From Biostraticola tofi (GTDB lineage: Bacteria > Pseudomonadota > Gammaproteobacteria > Enterobacterales > Enterobacteriaceae), in the NCBI RefSeq assembly GCF_004343195.1, contig NZ_SMCR01000003.1, forward strand, positions 372,001 through 436,000: 64,000 bases of DNA. The letters are read 5' to 3'. Of this stretch, positions 34,455-43,974 are shown in pieces (position 1 is the first letter of the stretch; each line of letters opens with the position of its first letter). The position numbers were made by a program, and so were the translations under genes. The notes below the pieces were generated by a model. It had not been told where the DNA came from and searched no databases. It saw only the letters and a program-made list of their open reading frames with translations.

Positions 34455-35084
34455 ATGAGCTACACGCTTTATGGCTATAGAGGTTCAGGATCTGCGGCGG
34501 TCGAAATGGCGCTGAACGCGGCCGGTCTGGCGTATACTGTTGTTGAAACCGCCAGTTGGGCTACAGACAGTGACCGGGTGGCGCTTAAACAGGTCAATCC
34601 ACTGCAGCAGATCCCGACGCTGGTGTTTCCTGACGGCGCGGTGATGACGGAAAGCGCGGCCATGCTTATCCATCTGGGGCTCTGTCATACCGAATCAGGC
34701 ATTGTTCCTGTTGAGCCCGCTCGTCGCGCTCAAGTACTGCGGGGATTAGTCTTTCTGGCTGCCAATTGTTACAGCGCCGTCGGCATCATCGATTATCCAG
34801 AGCGTTGGCTGACGGCAGATGATGATGCCCTTAAGCGTCTGAAAGAGGGAACCACCGGGCGTCTGCATTATCATTGGCAGATGTTTGCCGATACCTTCTC
34901 CGGCTGGCCTTTTCTGACCGGCGACCAACCCGGCGCCCTGGATTTCCTGGCGGTAGTGGTATCGCGTTGGTCAGGCACCCGCGCCTTCCTGGCTGAAAAA
35001 CGGCCGCAATTCAGTCAATTACTGCAGCGAATTGCACAACATCCACGAGCGGCCAGCGTGCTGGCACGGCATGAAATGTGTTAA
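34455..35084 (+). CDS. Glutathione S-transferase family protein
   Basis: About 209 residues. N-terminal thioredoxin-like domain (YTLYGYRGSGSAAVEMALNAAG...QVNPLQQIPTLVFPDGAVMTESAAMLIHL) with the cis-proline IPTL and the ESAA glutathione-binding motif, then an all-helical C-terminal domain. The usual catalytic Tyr/Ser/Cys is replaced by a GSGS stretch, so the catalytic residue is probably the serine there; substrate unknown. Three ATG codons in a row offer starts; 34455 has GGGG 8 nt upstream. Confidence 0.82.
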   Translation: MSYTLYGYRGSGSAAVEMALNAAGLAYTVVETASWATDSDRVALKQVNPLQQIPTLVFPDGAVMTESAAMLIHLGLCHTESGIVPVEPARRAQVLRGLVFLAANCYSAVGIIDYPERWLTADDDALKRLKEGTTGRLHYHWQMFADTFSGWPFLTGDQPGALDFLAVVVSRWSGTRAFLAEKRPQFSQLLQRIAQHPRAASVLARHEMC

Positions 35085-35117
35085 CCCACGGCCTGCTCGG
35101 ATGCGAGTAGCGCCCCC

Positions 35118-35567
35118 TCATCCATAACGTTGTTGATGGGACCGCTTGCGACGCAGGTAGTCTTCATCGGCGCGGATTCGGTCCCAGTATCGCTTGAAGA
35201 TGTCGGCCGCTGCGGCTTTTTTCTGGTCCAGCTTGAAGGGCAGCAGATTGCGCTGCGCATCATACTTTCGACCCCCCGGATGATTAGCATAACGCCTGGC
35301 CCGGGTATAGCCCATCTGGATAAATTTGCGCGCCATATCCATGCCGACAAAATCATCCTGGCGGCGATATGCCTCGAACAGCGCATAAATTTGCTCGGCG
35401 GAATGACGTGCGCTTTCGACATCCTTGAAGCGCCAGTGCGGCAGGATTTCACGCTTGTAAGGCTGCACCAGCAGCACGCCCTGCTCGCCGCGGCCGACCT
35501 GGTACCATTCCGGGTGGGTACGAAAATCAATATTGTCAAAATCCTGCTGATAATTAAAAGGACGCAT
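35118..35567 (-). CDS. DUF4385 family protein
   Basis: 149 residues from ATG at 35567 (MRPFNYQQDFDNIDFRTHPE). Characteristic stretch: RVGRGEQGVLLVQPYK-like segment (here QVGRGEQGVLLVQPYKREIL), PHWRF, DDFVGMDMARKFIQMGYTRARRYANH. This small, highly conserved family has no known function. The C-terminus is lysine/arginine-rich. Convergent with the GST gene; a longer upstream frame to 35687 lacks conservation. Confidence 0.8.
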   Translation of the reverse strand: MRPFNYQQDFDNIDFRTHPEWYQVGRGEQGVLLVQPYKREILPHWRFKDVESARHSAEQIYALFEAYRRQDDFVGMDMARKFIQMGYTRARRYANHPGGRKYDAQRNLLPFKLDQKKAAAADIFKRYWDRIRADEDYLRRKRSHQQRYG

Positions 35568-35869
35568 AGACCTCCTAAGAGCCGCCGGGATTGAGGCGTT
35601 AAGCGAGCCGTCGATACTGAAGCCAGCGCTGTTAATCTTCACGCTACTTTCGCATGAAAACAGCATGATCCTGCACATTGGGTGCAACTTCGTGTTTGTT
35701 CCTTACACTGCATTATAAATCCACTGCACTAATCCAGATCATTGTTTCTCGATTAAAAGGTCATTATGATGCGTCGCTGGCCACCGTCGGATGATAAAAA
35801 CACCCTGCGATGGACGGTAATTTAAGGAACAGTTGTTCCGTTTTTTTTGACCTTTGTCTCTGAGGATAT
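35568..35869. other. Intergenic region between DUF4385 gene and satP
   Basis: Divergent promoter region of about 300 bp. No coding sequence supported. A run of T (TTCCGTTTTTTTTGACC) lies about 30 bp before satP. Confidence 0.4.
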
Positions 35870-36433
35870 ATGCATACCAATACGTTGGCGAACCCCGGCC
35901 CGCTGGGATTGTTGGGCTTTGGGATGACCACAGTCCTGCTTAATCTGCATAACGCAGGCTTTTTCCCTCTTACTTCAATCATTATCAGTATGGGCATTTT
36001 TTATGGTGGTATCGCACAGATTATCGCTGGCCTGATGGAATACAAACACGGCAATACTTTTGGTATGACCGCCTTTACTTCCTATGGCGCTTTTTGGCTG
36101 AGTCTGGTGGGAATTTTACTGCTGCCGCGTATGGGCCTGGCTGAACCCAGCGACCCGGTGTTCCTGGGTGTCTTCCTGGCGCTTTGGGGCATATTCACGC
36201 TGTTCATGTTTTTAGCCACTCTGCGCGCTAATCGCATGCTGCAATTTGTTTTTGCCAGCCTGACGGTGCTGTTTGCGCTGCTGGCTGTCGGTAATATTGC
36301 GGGTAATAGCGGAATTATCGTTATTGCTGGTTATGTGGGGCTGGTCTGCGGTTTCAGCGCCATTTACCTGGCGGTCGCTCAGGTTATCAATGAAAACCTG
36401 GGTCGCGTGGTACTGCCAATCGGCGCACGCTGA
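35870..36433 (+). CDS. satP: Succinate-acetate/proton symporter SatP
   Basis: Inner-membrane channel-like transporter taking up acetate and succinate with protons (AceTr family). 187 residues, six transmembrane helices. N-terminal signature [15 protein letters not shown] corresponds to the family motif NPAPLGL. Other matches to E. coli Sat[25 protein letters not shown] and [15 protein letters not shown]-terminal GRVVLPIG. Single gene, ended by the 13-bp inverted repeat downstream. Confidence 0.94.
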   Translation: MHTNTLANPGPLGLLGFGMTTVLLNLHNAGFFPLTSIIISMGIFYGGIAQIIAGLMEYKHGNTFGMTAFTSYGAFWLSLVGILLLPRMGLAEPSDPVFLGVFLALWGIFTLFMFLATLRANRMLQFVFASLTVLFALLAVGNIAGNSGIIVIAGYVGLVCGFSAIYLAVAQVINENLGRVVLPIGAR

Positions 36434-36450
36434 AACAGGTCATAATCAAA

Positions 36451-36503
36451 AACGCACCCAGGGCGCTCAGTCGGCACAGGCCGATGTCCACCCTGGGTGC
36501 GTT
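36451..36503. terminator. Inverted repeat between satP and fepA
   Basis: Perfect 13-bp arms AACGCACCCAGGG / CCCTGGGTGCGTT with a 27-nt loop, between convergent genes. AAAA precedes the left arm, but there is no clear U run on the right; likely a shared terminator. Confidence 0.6.
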
Positions 36504-36518
36504 ATCGTTATCCGCCGG

Positions 36519-38816
36519 TCAGAAATGGGTATTCAGGCTCAGATAAAAAGTACGCCCCGCTTCATTATAGGTCGCCGCTCCGGCGCCGTTCATCACTGAA
36601 CCGGTTGCAGCATTGCCGGTGGTCTGAGCGTTGCCCGCGCGGTATTGACGCTTGTCAAACAGGTTATCGATGCCGACGGTGACGCTGGCAGATTTGTTGA
36701 CGTCATAAGTCCCGCTTAGACCGACGATCGCATAAGGACTGACTTCATGCCTTTCAGTCCCGGTAACGGCATCCCCCTTGTAGTTATATTTTTTCGGCTT
36801 CTGCCGGCCATACCAGGTCAGCGTAGATTGCAGCGACAATGCGTCCATCGCTTGCCAACTGAGCGTTGAATTGACGGTATATTCCGGTATGACCGACAGA
36901 TAATCGCCGGTGGTTTTGTTCTTGGTTTCGAACATGTAAGTGAAATTATTATTCCATGAAATACGATCGGTGACCGGCACATTCAAGGTGCCCTCCAGCC
37001 CCTGAATTACCGCCTTGGGCACATTTTCCCAGCGGTATACATCGGTGGCGCCGGTGCTGGATACGCCGTGCGGCGTATAGCCAGCTTCAATTTTATCGCG
37101 GTAATCGTTGTGGAAATAGGTTACCCCAGCCTGATAACCATTGCGGTGAAACTCCAGGCCAATCTCTTTGTTGATACTGGTTTCAGCCTTGAGATCATCA
37201 TTGCCTATCAGGTAACAGCCGCCGGTGCTGGCTGCACAGCCCTGGCCACGGCTGTAAAGCACATAGTTCGGGTTGGTCTGGTAAAGATTAGGCGCTTTAT
37301 AGGCGCGGGCTATGCCCATTTTGAGGGTGAAATCATCGCCTAATTCCTGGGATAGGTTAAGCGATGGGCTCCAGTTGGTTCCTGATACCGAGTGATGATC
37401 GAAACGCAGCCCCGGCACCAGCATGGTGGTATCGGTCAGTTCCAGATTATCCTCAGCGAACAGAGAAAATATTCGGGCTGATGCGTATGGACTGCGATGG
37501 GTGCTGTCCACGCCCTCGATGTCGCCACCCTGCATTGCCTGAGTATTGGACGCCAGGTCCTTCATTTTTTGCTCATTCCACTCAGCGCCAAAGGTGGCGG
37601 TCTGCTGCACGCCAAGCTCAAACGGTACGCTGAGTTCGCTATGGCCCAGCAGACTACCCAGATCAATGGAAGAAAATCTGTTTTCTGAAAAAATGCCTTC
37701 AGTACCGCCTGCCAGGCCTTCGTTCATACGGTTGTTGCGGGTACGCTCGTACTGCACATAGTTTAGGGTGCTGATGCCATTATCCCAGGCGCCACGCCAG
37801 GTCAGAGCATGAGTCTGGCGATAGAGGCGGTTGGTCTCTTCGCCATAGTTGTTTTTGACCAGCGCATTGGTATTGGTGTTCTGAGTATCCCCGGCATACA
37901 AGTTCCCCTGCCGGCTGTAGGTGGTTTCAACATCCAGTGTCTGCTGGGGAGCGAATTCCCAGCTCAGCAGGGCATCGATATTTTTATCCACCACGCCTTC
38001 GCGCCCGGCGGGCAGGGTATCGGCATAGGTGCCGGTGCGTAATGACTGGTGACCCTGGTTAATATCCTGGGCATCGGCCTGGGTTTTGCTCAGGCCGCCG
38101 GATAACCTGAAGCTGAATGCATCGCCCAGCGGACCGGACAGAGAGAAGTCGGTACGCTTGGTCGAACCCTCTTTTTTATGCTCAGGGGCATTCAGGTAAG
38201 TATTCCATGAGCCGTGCCAGTCGCCGGTATCGCGCTTGGTGATAATATTGACGACCCCACCGGCGGCGCCGTTGCCATAGCGCGCCGCTGCCGGTCCGCG
38301 CAGCACTTCGATACGCTCTATCATCTCGGGCGGTACCCAGGAGGTGTCGCCTCGGGTATCGCGCTCGCCGCGCCAGCCTTGCCGCACCGAGTTTCGGCTA
38401 CTGACCGGCAGGCCATCTATTAAAATCAATGTATTTTCCGGTCCCATACCGCGGATATCTATCTGGCGGTTATTGCCGCGCTGGCCGCTGGTCGAGTTGC
38501 CGGTCAGGTTGACGCCTGGCATGGTGCGGATAATTTCTGAAACGTCACGGGCCGGGGGCCGTTTACGGATTTCATCGGCGCTGATGGTGGATACCCCGGG
38601 GGCCTGGAGATTTTGCTGGGCAGCGGTTACCACCAGCGTTTCGCCATCACCGTTGCCAGCGGCAGCATCAGGCGCAGTGGTTGAATCAGCCGATGCGGGG
38701 GCCGATGCGGGGGCCGATGTTTTTTCCGAGCTGTTCAGGGGGGGCGCGGCGACGGCCGCACTGCCGCCCAAAGCAAACAGAATCCCTAAAGCGCAACGTG
38801 ATACAGGGGTATTCAT
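36519..38816 (-). CDS. fepA: TonB-dependent ferric enterobactin receptor FepA
   Basis: Outer-membrane beta-barrel importing ferric enterobactin with TonB energy. About 765 residues. Signal peptide to about residue 24, Ala/Ser-rich linker, TonB box ETLVVTA (59-65), plug domain with GVNLTGNSTSGQRGNNRQ, IDIRGMGPENTLILIDG and VRQGWRGERDTRGDTSWVPP, then the barrel ending YLSLNTHF with terminal phenylalanine. Plug and C-terminus are close to E. coli FepA. Start ATG at 38816 has GGAG 10 nt upstream; ATG at 38825 is an alternative. No enterobactin synthesis or fepBCDG genes lie nearby. A Fur-like site precedes it. Confidence 0.88.
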   Translation of the reverse strand: MNTPVSRCALGILFALGGSAAVAAPPLNSSEKTSAPASAPASADSTTAPDAAAGNGDGETLVVTAAQQNLQAPGVSTISADEIRKRPPARDVSEIIRTMPGVNLTGNSTSGQRGNNRQIDIRGMGPENTLILIDGLPVSSRNSVRQGWRGERDTRGDTSWVPPEMIERIEVLRGPAAARYGNGAAGGVVNIITKRDTGDWHGSWNTYLNAPEHKKEGSTKRTDFSLSGPLGDAFSFRLSGGLSKTQADAQDINQGHQSLRTGTYADTLPAGREGVVDKNIDALLSWEFAPQQTLDVETTYSRQGNLYAGDTQNTNTNALVKNNYGEETNRLYRQTHALTWRGAWDNGISTLNYVQYERTRNNRMNEGLAGGTEGIFSENRFSSIDLGSLLGHSELSVPFELGVQQTATFGAEWNEQKMKDLASNTQAMQGGDIEGVDSTHRSPYASARIFSLFAEDNLELTDTTMLVPGLRFDHHSVSGTNWSPSLNLSQELGDDFTLKMGIARAYKAPNLYQTNPNYVLYSRGQGCAASTGGCYLIGNDDLKAETSINKEIGLEFHRNGYQAGVTYFHNDYRDKIEAGYTPHGVSSTGATDVYRWENVPKAVIQGLEGTLNVPVTDRISWNNNFTYMFETKNKTTGDYLSVIPEYTVNSTLSWQAMDALSLQSTLTWYGRQKPKKYNYKGDAVTGTERHEVSPYAIVGLSGTYDVNKSASVTVGIDNLFDKRQYRAGNAQTTGNAATGSVMNGAGAATYNEAGRTFYLSLNTHF

Positions 38817-39201
38817 GCCATTCATTCTCCATTGTTTCTGTGCATAGCAAGGCCGCCTAAGCGGCAAATAAAAAAGGCGGCGCAAAATTTTTTATACCAT
38901 ATTGTAAATAGGAATAATTATCAATGGCATTATCCTTTGCAGAGTCAATTAAAATGGGTGGACGCAGACAAGGGGTTAAATAAGGAAGGTAATTGTTAAA
39001 TATAAAGAAAAATAATGAGGTACTTTATAGTTTATGTGAAACTGCACGGCGCTGAATGGACTAAAGTAAACGGGGCGGACTGCAGTCCGGCGAGCGAGCC
39101 TGTAACGGGTGCGATAGCTTATTACCGCAACATCATCGCCTAATACATGTGCCAGGACCGCCGGCAGAATACTGACGGTCCCGGGTCGTTTTAGGCCAGG
39201 C
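38817..39201. other. Intergenic region between fepA and the hydrolase gene
   Basis: Holds the Fur-like promoter of fepA. It also contains a 14-bp perfect palindrome CGGACTGCAGTCCG at 39076-39089 of unknown role. An open frame on the minus strand (38976-39230) has no recognisable content. Confidence 0.45.
38910..38934 (-). promoter_or_regulatory. Fur-like operator at the fepA promoter
   Basis: Minus strand reads GATAAT-GCCATT-GATAAT-T-ATTCCT, fitting overlapping Fur hexamers (GATAAT repeats with partial inverted half). It overlaps TTGATA, which has TATGGT 17 bp downstream as a plausible -10. Iron repression is inferred. Confidence 0.55.
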
Positions 39202-40497
39202 CTACAGCGGGCCGCCGCGATCCTGAACATCCTTTATCAGCCGTTTGATCACCTCGGATGATTGGCGCAGGCCGTCATGCTGGAACTCATTGGTCACCCA
39301 GGCATTAAGATTACCGACGCGAGCGGCGGTAGCAAGCGACAGTCCGGCATCGACGAACATATCGTCATGATAGATAACCGCTGCTACCGGCACCGGGTTG
39401 TCAGCCAATCGCCGGTTGTCATAAAGGGGCGCAAAATCGGCGCGCTGCGACAGCGCTAGCGCTCCGGCACGAAACGGACGCAGAGAACGAATTTCATCAA
39501 ACATCCATGGATAAATCATTTCCCCGGTAAACAGCAATGGCCGGGCCTGTGTGTCAAATGCCGGGAAGTCGCTGCGTATCCGCTCGGCCGAGCCGTCGGC
39601 TGCTTTGTCGCCTTGAGCGTAGAGAACCTCTTGCAGCACGGCATACAGCGGATTGCTGTCGTAGGAAGTCAGCGTCATCATCTGGGCGAGGAAATGATCA
39701 GACAACCGGCTTTGTGCGCTATCACTAAAGGCTTCATCGACCAGCCAGTGAACATTCTCAAAACCTGGGGCCATACCGAAATCATTGCCCAGCGTCTGGA
39801 AACGCCTGACGCTCAACCGATCGCCGTCCGGCAGCCGGACGTCATGGCTGTCTAGATAATCGGCAATGGCGGCAATCTTGGCGCGGTCATCAGGATACCG
39901 TCGGTAGTATTGGGCGTTTTTTTCCATCACCCGCGGATAGGTGCGTCGGTAAACGTCGTCAGCACTGGCATCAAGACCGGAAAGCCCGCCGGTAACATAG
40001 CAGGCCGACAGCCCTTGTGGTGCTTGGGACAAATAGGTCAGGGTAAGAAACCCGCCGTAACTTTGCCCCAGAGTCTGCCAGCGCATATCACCGAACAGGG
40101 TTTTTCTGACGGCTTCACAGTCGCGGACGATGCTGTCGGCGCGAAACAGGGAGAGATAATCGGCCGCAGGCTGGTCCTCCAGCGCTGCAATGGCTGCGCC
40201 TTCCACCGGGCTGCTGCGCCCGGTGCCGCGCTGATCGAGCAGTATCACCCGATGCGTCTTCAGCACCTCGGCCAGCCAGACCGGTCCGCCCCCCACCGGT
40301 CGTGGTCCTTTGCCGCCAGGTCCGCCCTGGAGAAAAGCCATTATTGGCAGCGAGGCCTGCTTTTTCGTCGGGCTTACCACTTCGCGGGCGAAAATATCCA
40401 GGGTCCTGCCATCTTCGGGACTGGACCAATCAAGCGGAACGGTAAAACGATGATCGCGGATATGCATAGCCGGAAGGGTATATTCAGAAAGCAGCAT
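39202..40497 (-). CDS. Prolyl aminopeptidase-like alpha/beta hydrolase
   Basis: 431 residues, serine-peptidase family S33 type. Oxyanion motif QGGPGGKGP (57-65), LLDQRGTGRSSPV (87-98), nucleophile elbow GQSYGGF with S146, and a likely catalytic histidine in EFQHDGLR near the C-terminus; helical cap between. This arrangement fits proline iminopeptidases, which release N-terminal proline or similar residues. No signal peptide seen. It starts about 80 bp beyond the monooxygenase stop, so they may share a transcript. Confidence 0.82.
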   Translation of the reverse strand: MLLSEYTLPAMHIRDHRFTVPLDWSSPEDGRTLDIFAREVVSPTKKQASLPIMAFLQGGPGGKGPRPVGGGPVWLAEVLKTHRVILLDQRGTGRSSPVEGAAIAALEDQPAADYLSLFRADSIVRDCEAVRKTLFGDMRWQTLGQSYGGFLTLTYLSQAPQGLSACYVTGGLSGLDASADDVYRRTYPRVMEKNAQYYRRYPDDRAKIAAIADYLDSHDVRLPDGDRLSVRRFQTLGNDFGMAPGFENVHWLVDEAFSDSAQSRLSDHFLAQMMTLTSYDSNPLYAVLQEVLYAQGDKAADGSAERIRSDFPAFDTQARPLLFTGEMIYPWMFDEIRSLRPFRAGALALSQRADFAPLYDNRRLADNPVPVAAVIYHDDMFVDAGLSLATAARVGNLNAWVTNEFQHDGLRQSSEVIKRLIKDVQDRGGPL

Positions 40498-40578
40498 TAA
40501 TGCTCCTCAAGCGTGTCTGGCGCAGTATGCCGATAAGGCAGGGTGCCATGATTGTATTTACGATTGCCACAGGGGCAT

Positions 40579-41805
40579 TCAGTCAAGGCGAGGGACCTCC
40601 CTTTGGAAGCCCATGCCGATAATACGTCCGGCCAGCAACGGCAACCAGGGTCGTCGTCGCAGCCAGCGGGCCAACGCAGGGGGGTGGCGCACAGGTGCAT
40701 CAGCAGGTCGGTCGCCTTTGCGGGTCATCATAAGCTGGATCTTTTGTAATGCCCAGGTCGGAAACCGGCGACGGCGCTGTACCCGGCTGAGCTGGCGCAG
40801 GCTGACGGACCCGTTTCTCAGCGGCGCTACCAGCAGATTAGCCGCCGCCACCGCATCCTGGATGGCAAGGTTAACCCCGACGCCACCGATAGGCGACATG
40901 GCATGAGCGGCATCTCCAATACACAGTAGCCCGGGGGCGGCCCATTGTTCAAGGCGGTCAATGCGAATATCCAGCAGCTTAACCTGTTCCCAGTGAGTAA
41001 TCTCCTGCTCAAATCGTTCCAGGCTGAAGGGGGAAACGGCCGCGATGTCGGCCAGCAAATGGCCGAGTGGCCGCTGGCGCAGTGCCGGATAGCTGCCTTT
41101 GGCAATGCTTACGCCGCACTGCCAATAGTCCCCGCGATCCAGCAGGATGAAATTATTGCTGGGTCCGCCATGCCCACTGGCCCTGGCTTGATCTTCACTA
41201 CGACGTGGCAGCTTAAGCCATAATACATCTCTTGGGGCGCCGAATTCACGCCGGGGCAGGGCGGCCAGCTCACGCACCACTGACTGTCGACCATCGGCGC
41301 CGACCACCAGACGGGCGTGGATAATGCGCTCTACGCCATCAGGCCCATGGCAGGCGACGCCTGTCACCCGGCCATTAGTTTTCAGCAAGGCGCTGACTCG
41401 GGTCTGCTTATGCAGGGCAAACGACGGCAGAGTTGATGCTTTATTAGCCAGAAAGTTCAGAAAGTCCCACTGGGGCATAAATGCCATGAATTTGCACCGG
41501 GTCGGTAATCGGGTGAAATCCGCCAGGGTGGTGGTGCGACCATTCTTTTCACTCTCCAGCCTTTCAACTCGCTGATGGGGTAGGGTAAGGAATTCATCCA
41601 GCAGCCCGAGATGATGCATGATCTCAAGCGTAGAAGGATGGATGGTATCACCGCGGAAATCACGAAGAAAATCAGCATGTTTTTCCAGTACCGTGACGTT
41701 GATGCCGGCACGCGCCAGCAGGTAGCCCAGCATCAGTCCGGCCGGTCCGCCGCCGACAATACAGCAGGTGGTATGGTTTTCAGGTGTTTGCAGCACATCG
41801 GTCAT
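40579..41805 (-). CDS. FAD-dependent monooxygenase (UbiH/PHBH family)
   Basis: 408 residues. Dinucleotide-binding CCIVGGGPAGLMLGYLLARAG (GGGPAG at 18-23), DG-type motif VVGADGRQSVVRELAAL, and second FAD motif LLCIGDAAHAMSPIGGVGVNLAIQDA. This is the class A aromatic hydroxylase fold; the hydroxylated substrate cannot be read off. The C-terminal 60 residues are arginine/proline-rich. Same strand as, and downstream of, argG but well separated. Confidence 0.85.
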   Translation of the reverse strand: MTDVLQTPENHTTCCIVGGGPAGLMLGYLLARAGINVTVLEKHADFLRDFRGDTIHPSTLEIMHHLGLLDEFLTLPHQRVERLESEKNGRTTTLADFTRLPTRCKFMAFMPQWDFLNFLANKASTLPSFALHKQTRVSALLKTNGRVTGVACHGPDGVERIIHARLVVGADGRQSVVRELAALPRREFGAPRDVLWLKLPRRSEDQARASGHGGPSNNFILLDRGDYWQCGVSIAKGSYPALRQRPLGHLLADIAAVSPFSLERFEQEITHWEQVKLLDIRIDRLEQWAAPGLLCIGDAAHAMSPIGGVGVNLAIQDAVAAANLLVAPLRNGSVSLRQLSRVQRRRRFPTWALQKIQLMMTRKGDRPADAPVRHPPALARWLRRRPWLPLLAGRIIGMGFQREVPRLD

Positions 41806-41972
41806 GGCAGATTCAGCCCGGAATAAAGATGATATTCATCATAGTCTTTAAACCGCTGTCCTGTAAGCGCCCGGCTGATGATTAATAAAGCGTCACTCTT
41901 AGTCTTGGCCCGTTTCAACGCCCATCGGCCGCGACGTCCGGCCGATGGGCGCAGCTGAATCACACCGCCGGT

Positions 41973-43373
<1,401 letters not shown>

Positions 43374-43477
43374 TTAACAGTGGCAGTCAAAGCTCTTTGC
43401 CTTGAAAATGCGGGATTTTCCGCAATTTAGCCTCTGCCGTTTGCGTCGTTCCTTGGCGGCAGGACCACCCTGACGCT

Positions 43478-43542
43478 AGTGTAAGAAACTCTGCCGCAAA
43501 TGCCAATGCATATTTTTGCGATTTTTATGAATTTATATTCGA
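43478..43542 (-). promoter_or_regulatory. argG promoter with ArgR-like operator
   Basis: Minus strand: TTGGCA (43506-43501), 17-bp spacer, TACACT (43483-43478), a good sigma-70 promoter. Just upstream, 43527-43542 reads ATGAATTTATATTCGA, fitting the ARG box core TGAAT-N4-ATTC; a weaker second box, TGCATATTTTTGCG, lies at 43507-43520 at the usual spacing. Arginine repression is inferred. Confidence 0.65.
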
Positions 43543-43644
43543 AATTGACGAGGGTGGCGTGCGCAATTGTTAATGTGACAGTTTGAGCTATATCGATTCA
43601 GCTACATCGCCGGCACAGTGTTGCCCGGCGATAGCTTAAGGCAG

Positions 43645-43800
43645 TTATTCATTCAACAAGCGATACTTCTTTCGGTGCTTCATCTCACTGAAGCGGTTGG
43701 GTAAGCGGTGCCTGCTTTTGGTGCGCTGGTGCATCAACAATGAAAAGATCATCAGGGCGATGAGTGAAAGTAGTCCGACAACTGAAAGGATTGTTTGCAT
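43645..43800 (-). CDS. Small membrane protein of unknown function
   Basis: 51 residues from ATG at 43800 (MQTILSVVGLLSLIALMIFS) with GGAAAT upstream. One N-terminal transmembrane helix is followed by a strongly basic tail (HQRTKSRHRLPNRFSEMKHRKKYR). Not recognised. A longer frame to 43905 exists but adds a non-conserved-looking segment. Plausible short membrane protein; expression is not shown by the sequence. Confidence 0.45.
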   Translation of the reverse strand: MQTILSVVGLLSLIALMIFSLLMHQRTKSRHRLPNRFSEMKHRKKYRLLNE

Positions 43801-43974
43801 AGTAAGATTTCCGGTGATGTCTGAGGGTGGTCCAGGCCTGTTATTTTTGTTTTTGGCGTTGCATCCCGCTGCAAGGGCAGGCAATGCCGCTTGAGCTTGA
43901 AGCATACAAGCTCAATATCGGAATGATTCTAGGCATGAGAAAGGGGGTAACGCATACCCTGTTCAGGGTATTCG

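Noticed and set aside
38976-39230. An 84-codon minus-strand frame between fepA and the hydrolase
   Set aside because: It overlaps the end of the real hydrolase gene and has no ribosome site or conserved motif.
41919-41951. 12-bp inverted repeat CGCCCATCGGCC / GGCCGATGGGCG after argG as a terminator
   Set aside because: No U run follows on the argG strand; left unassigned.
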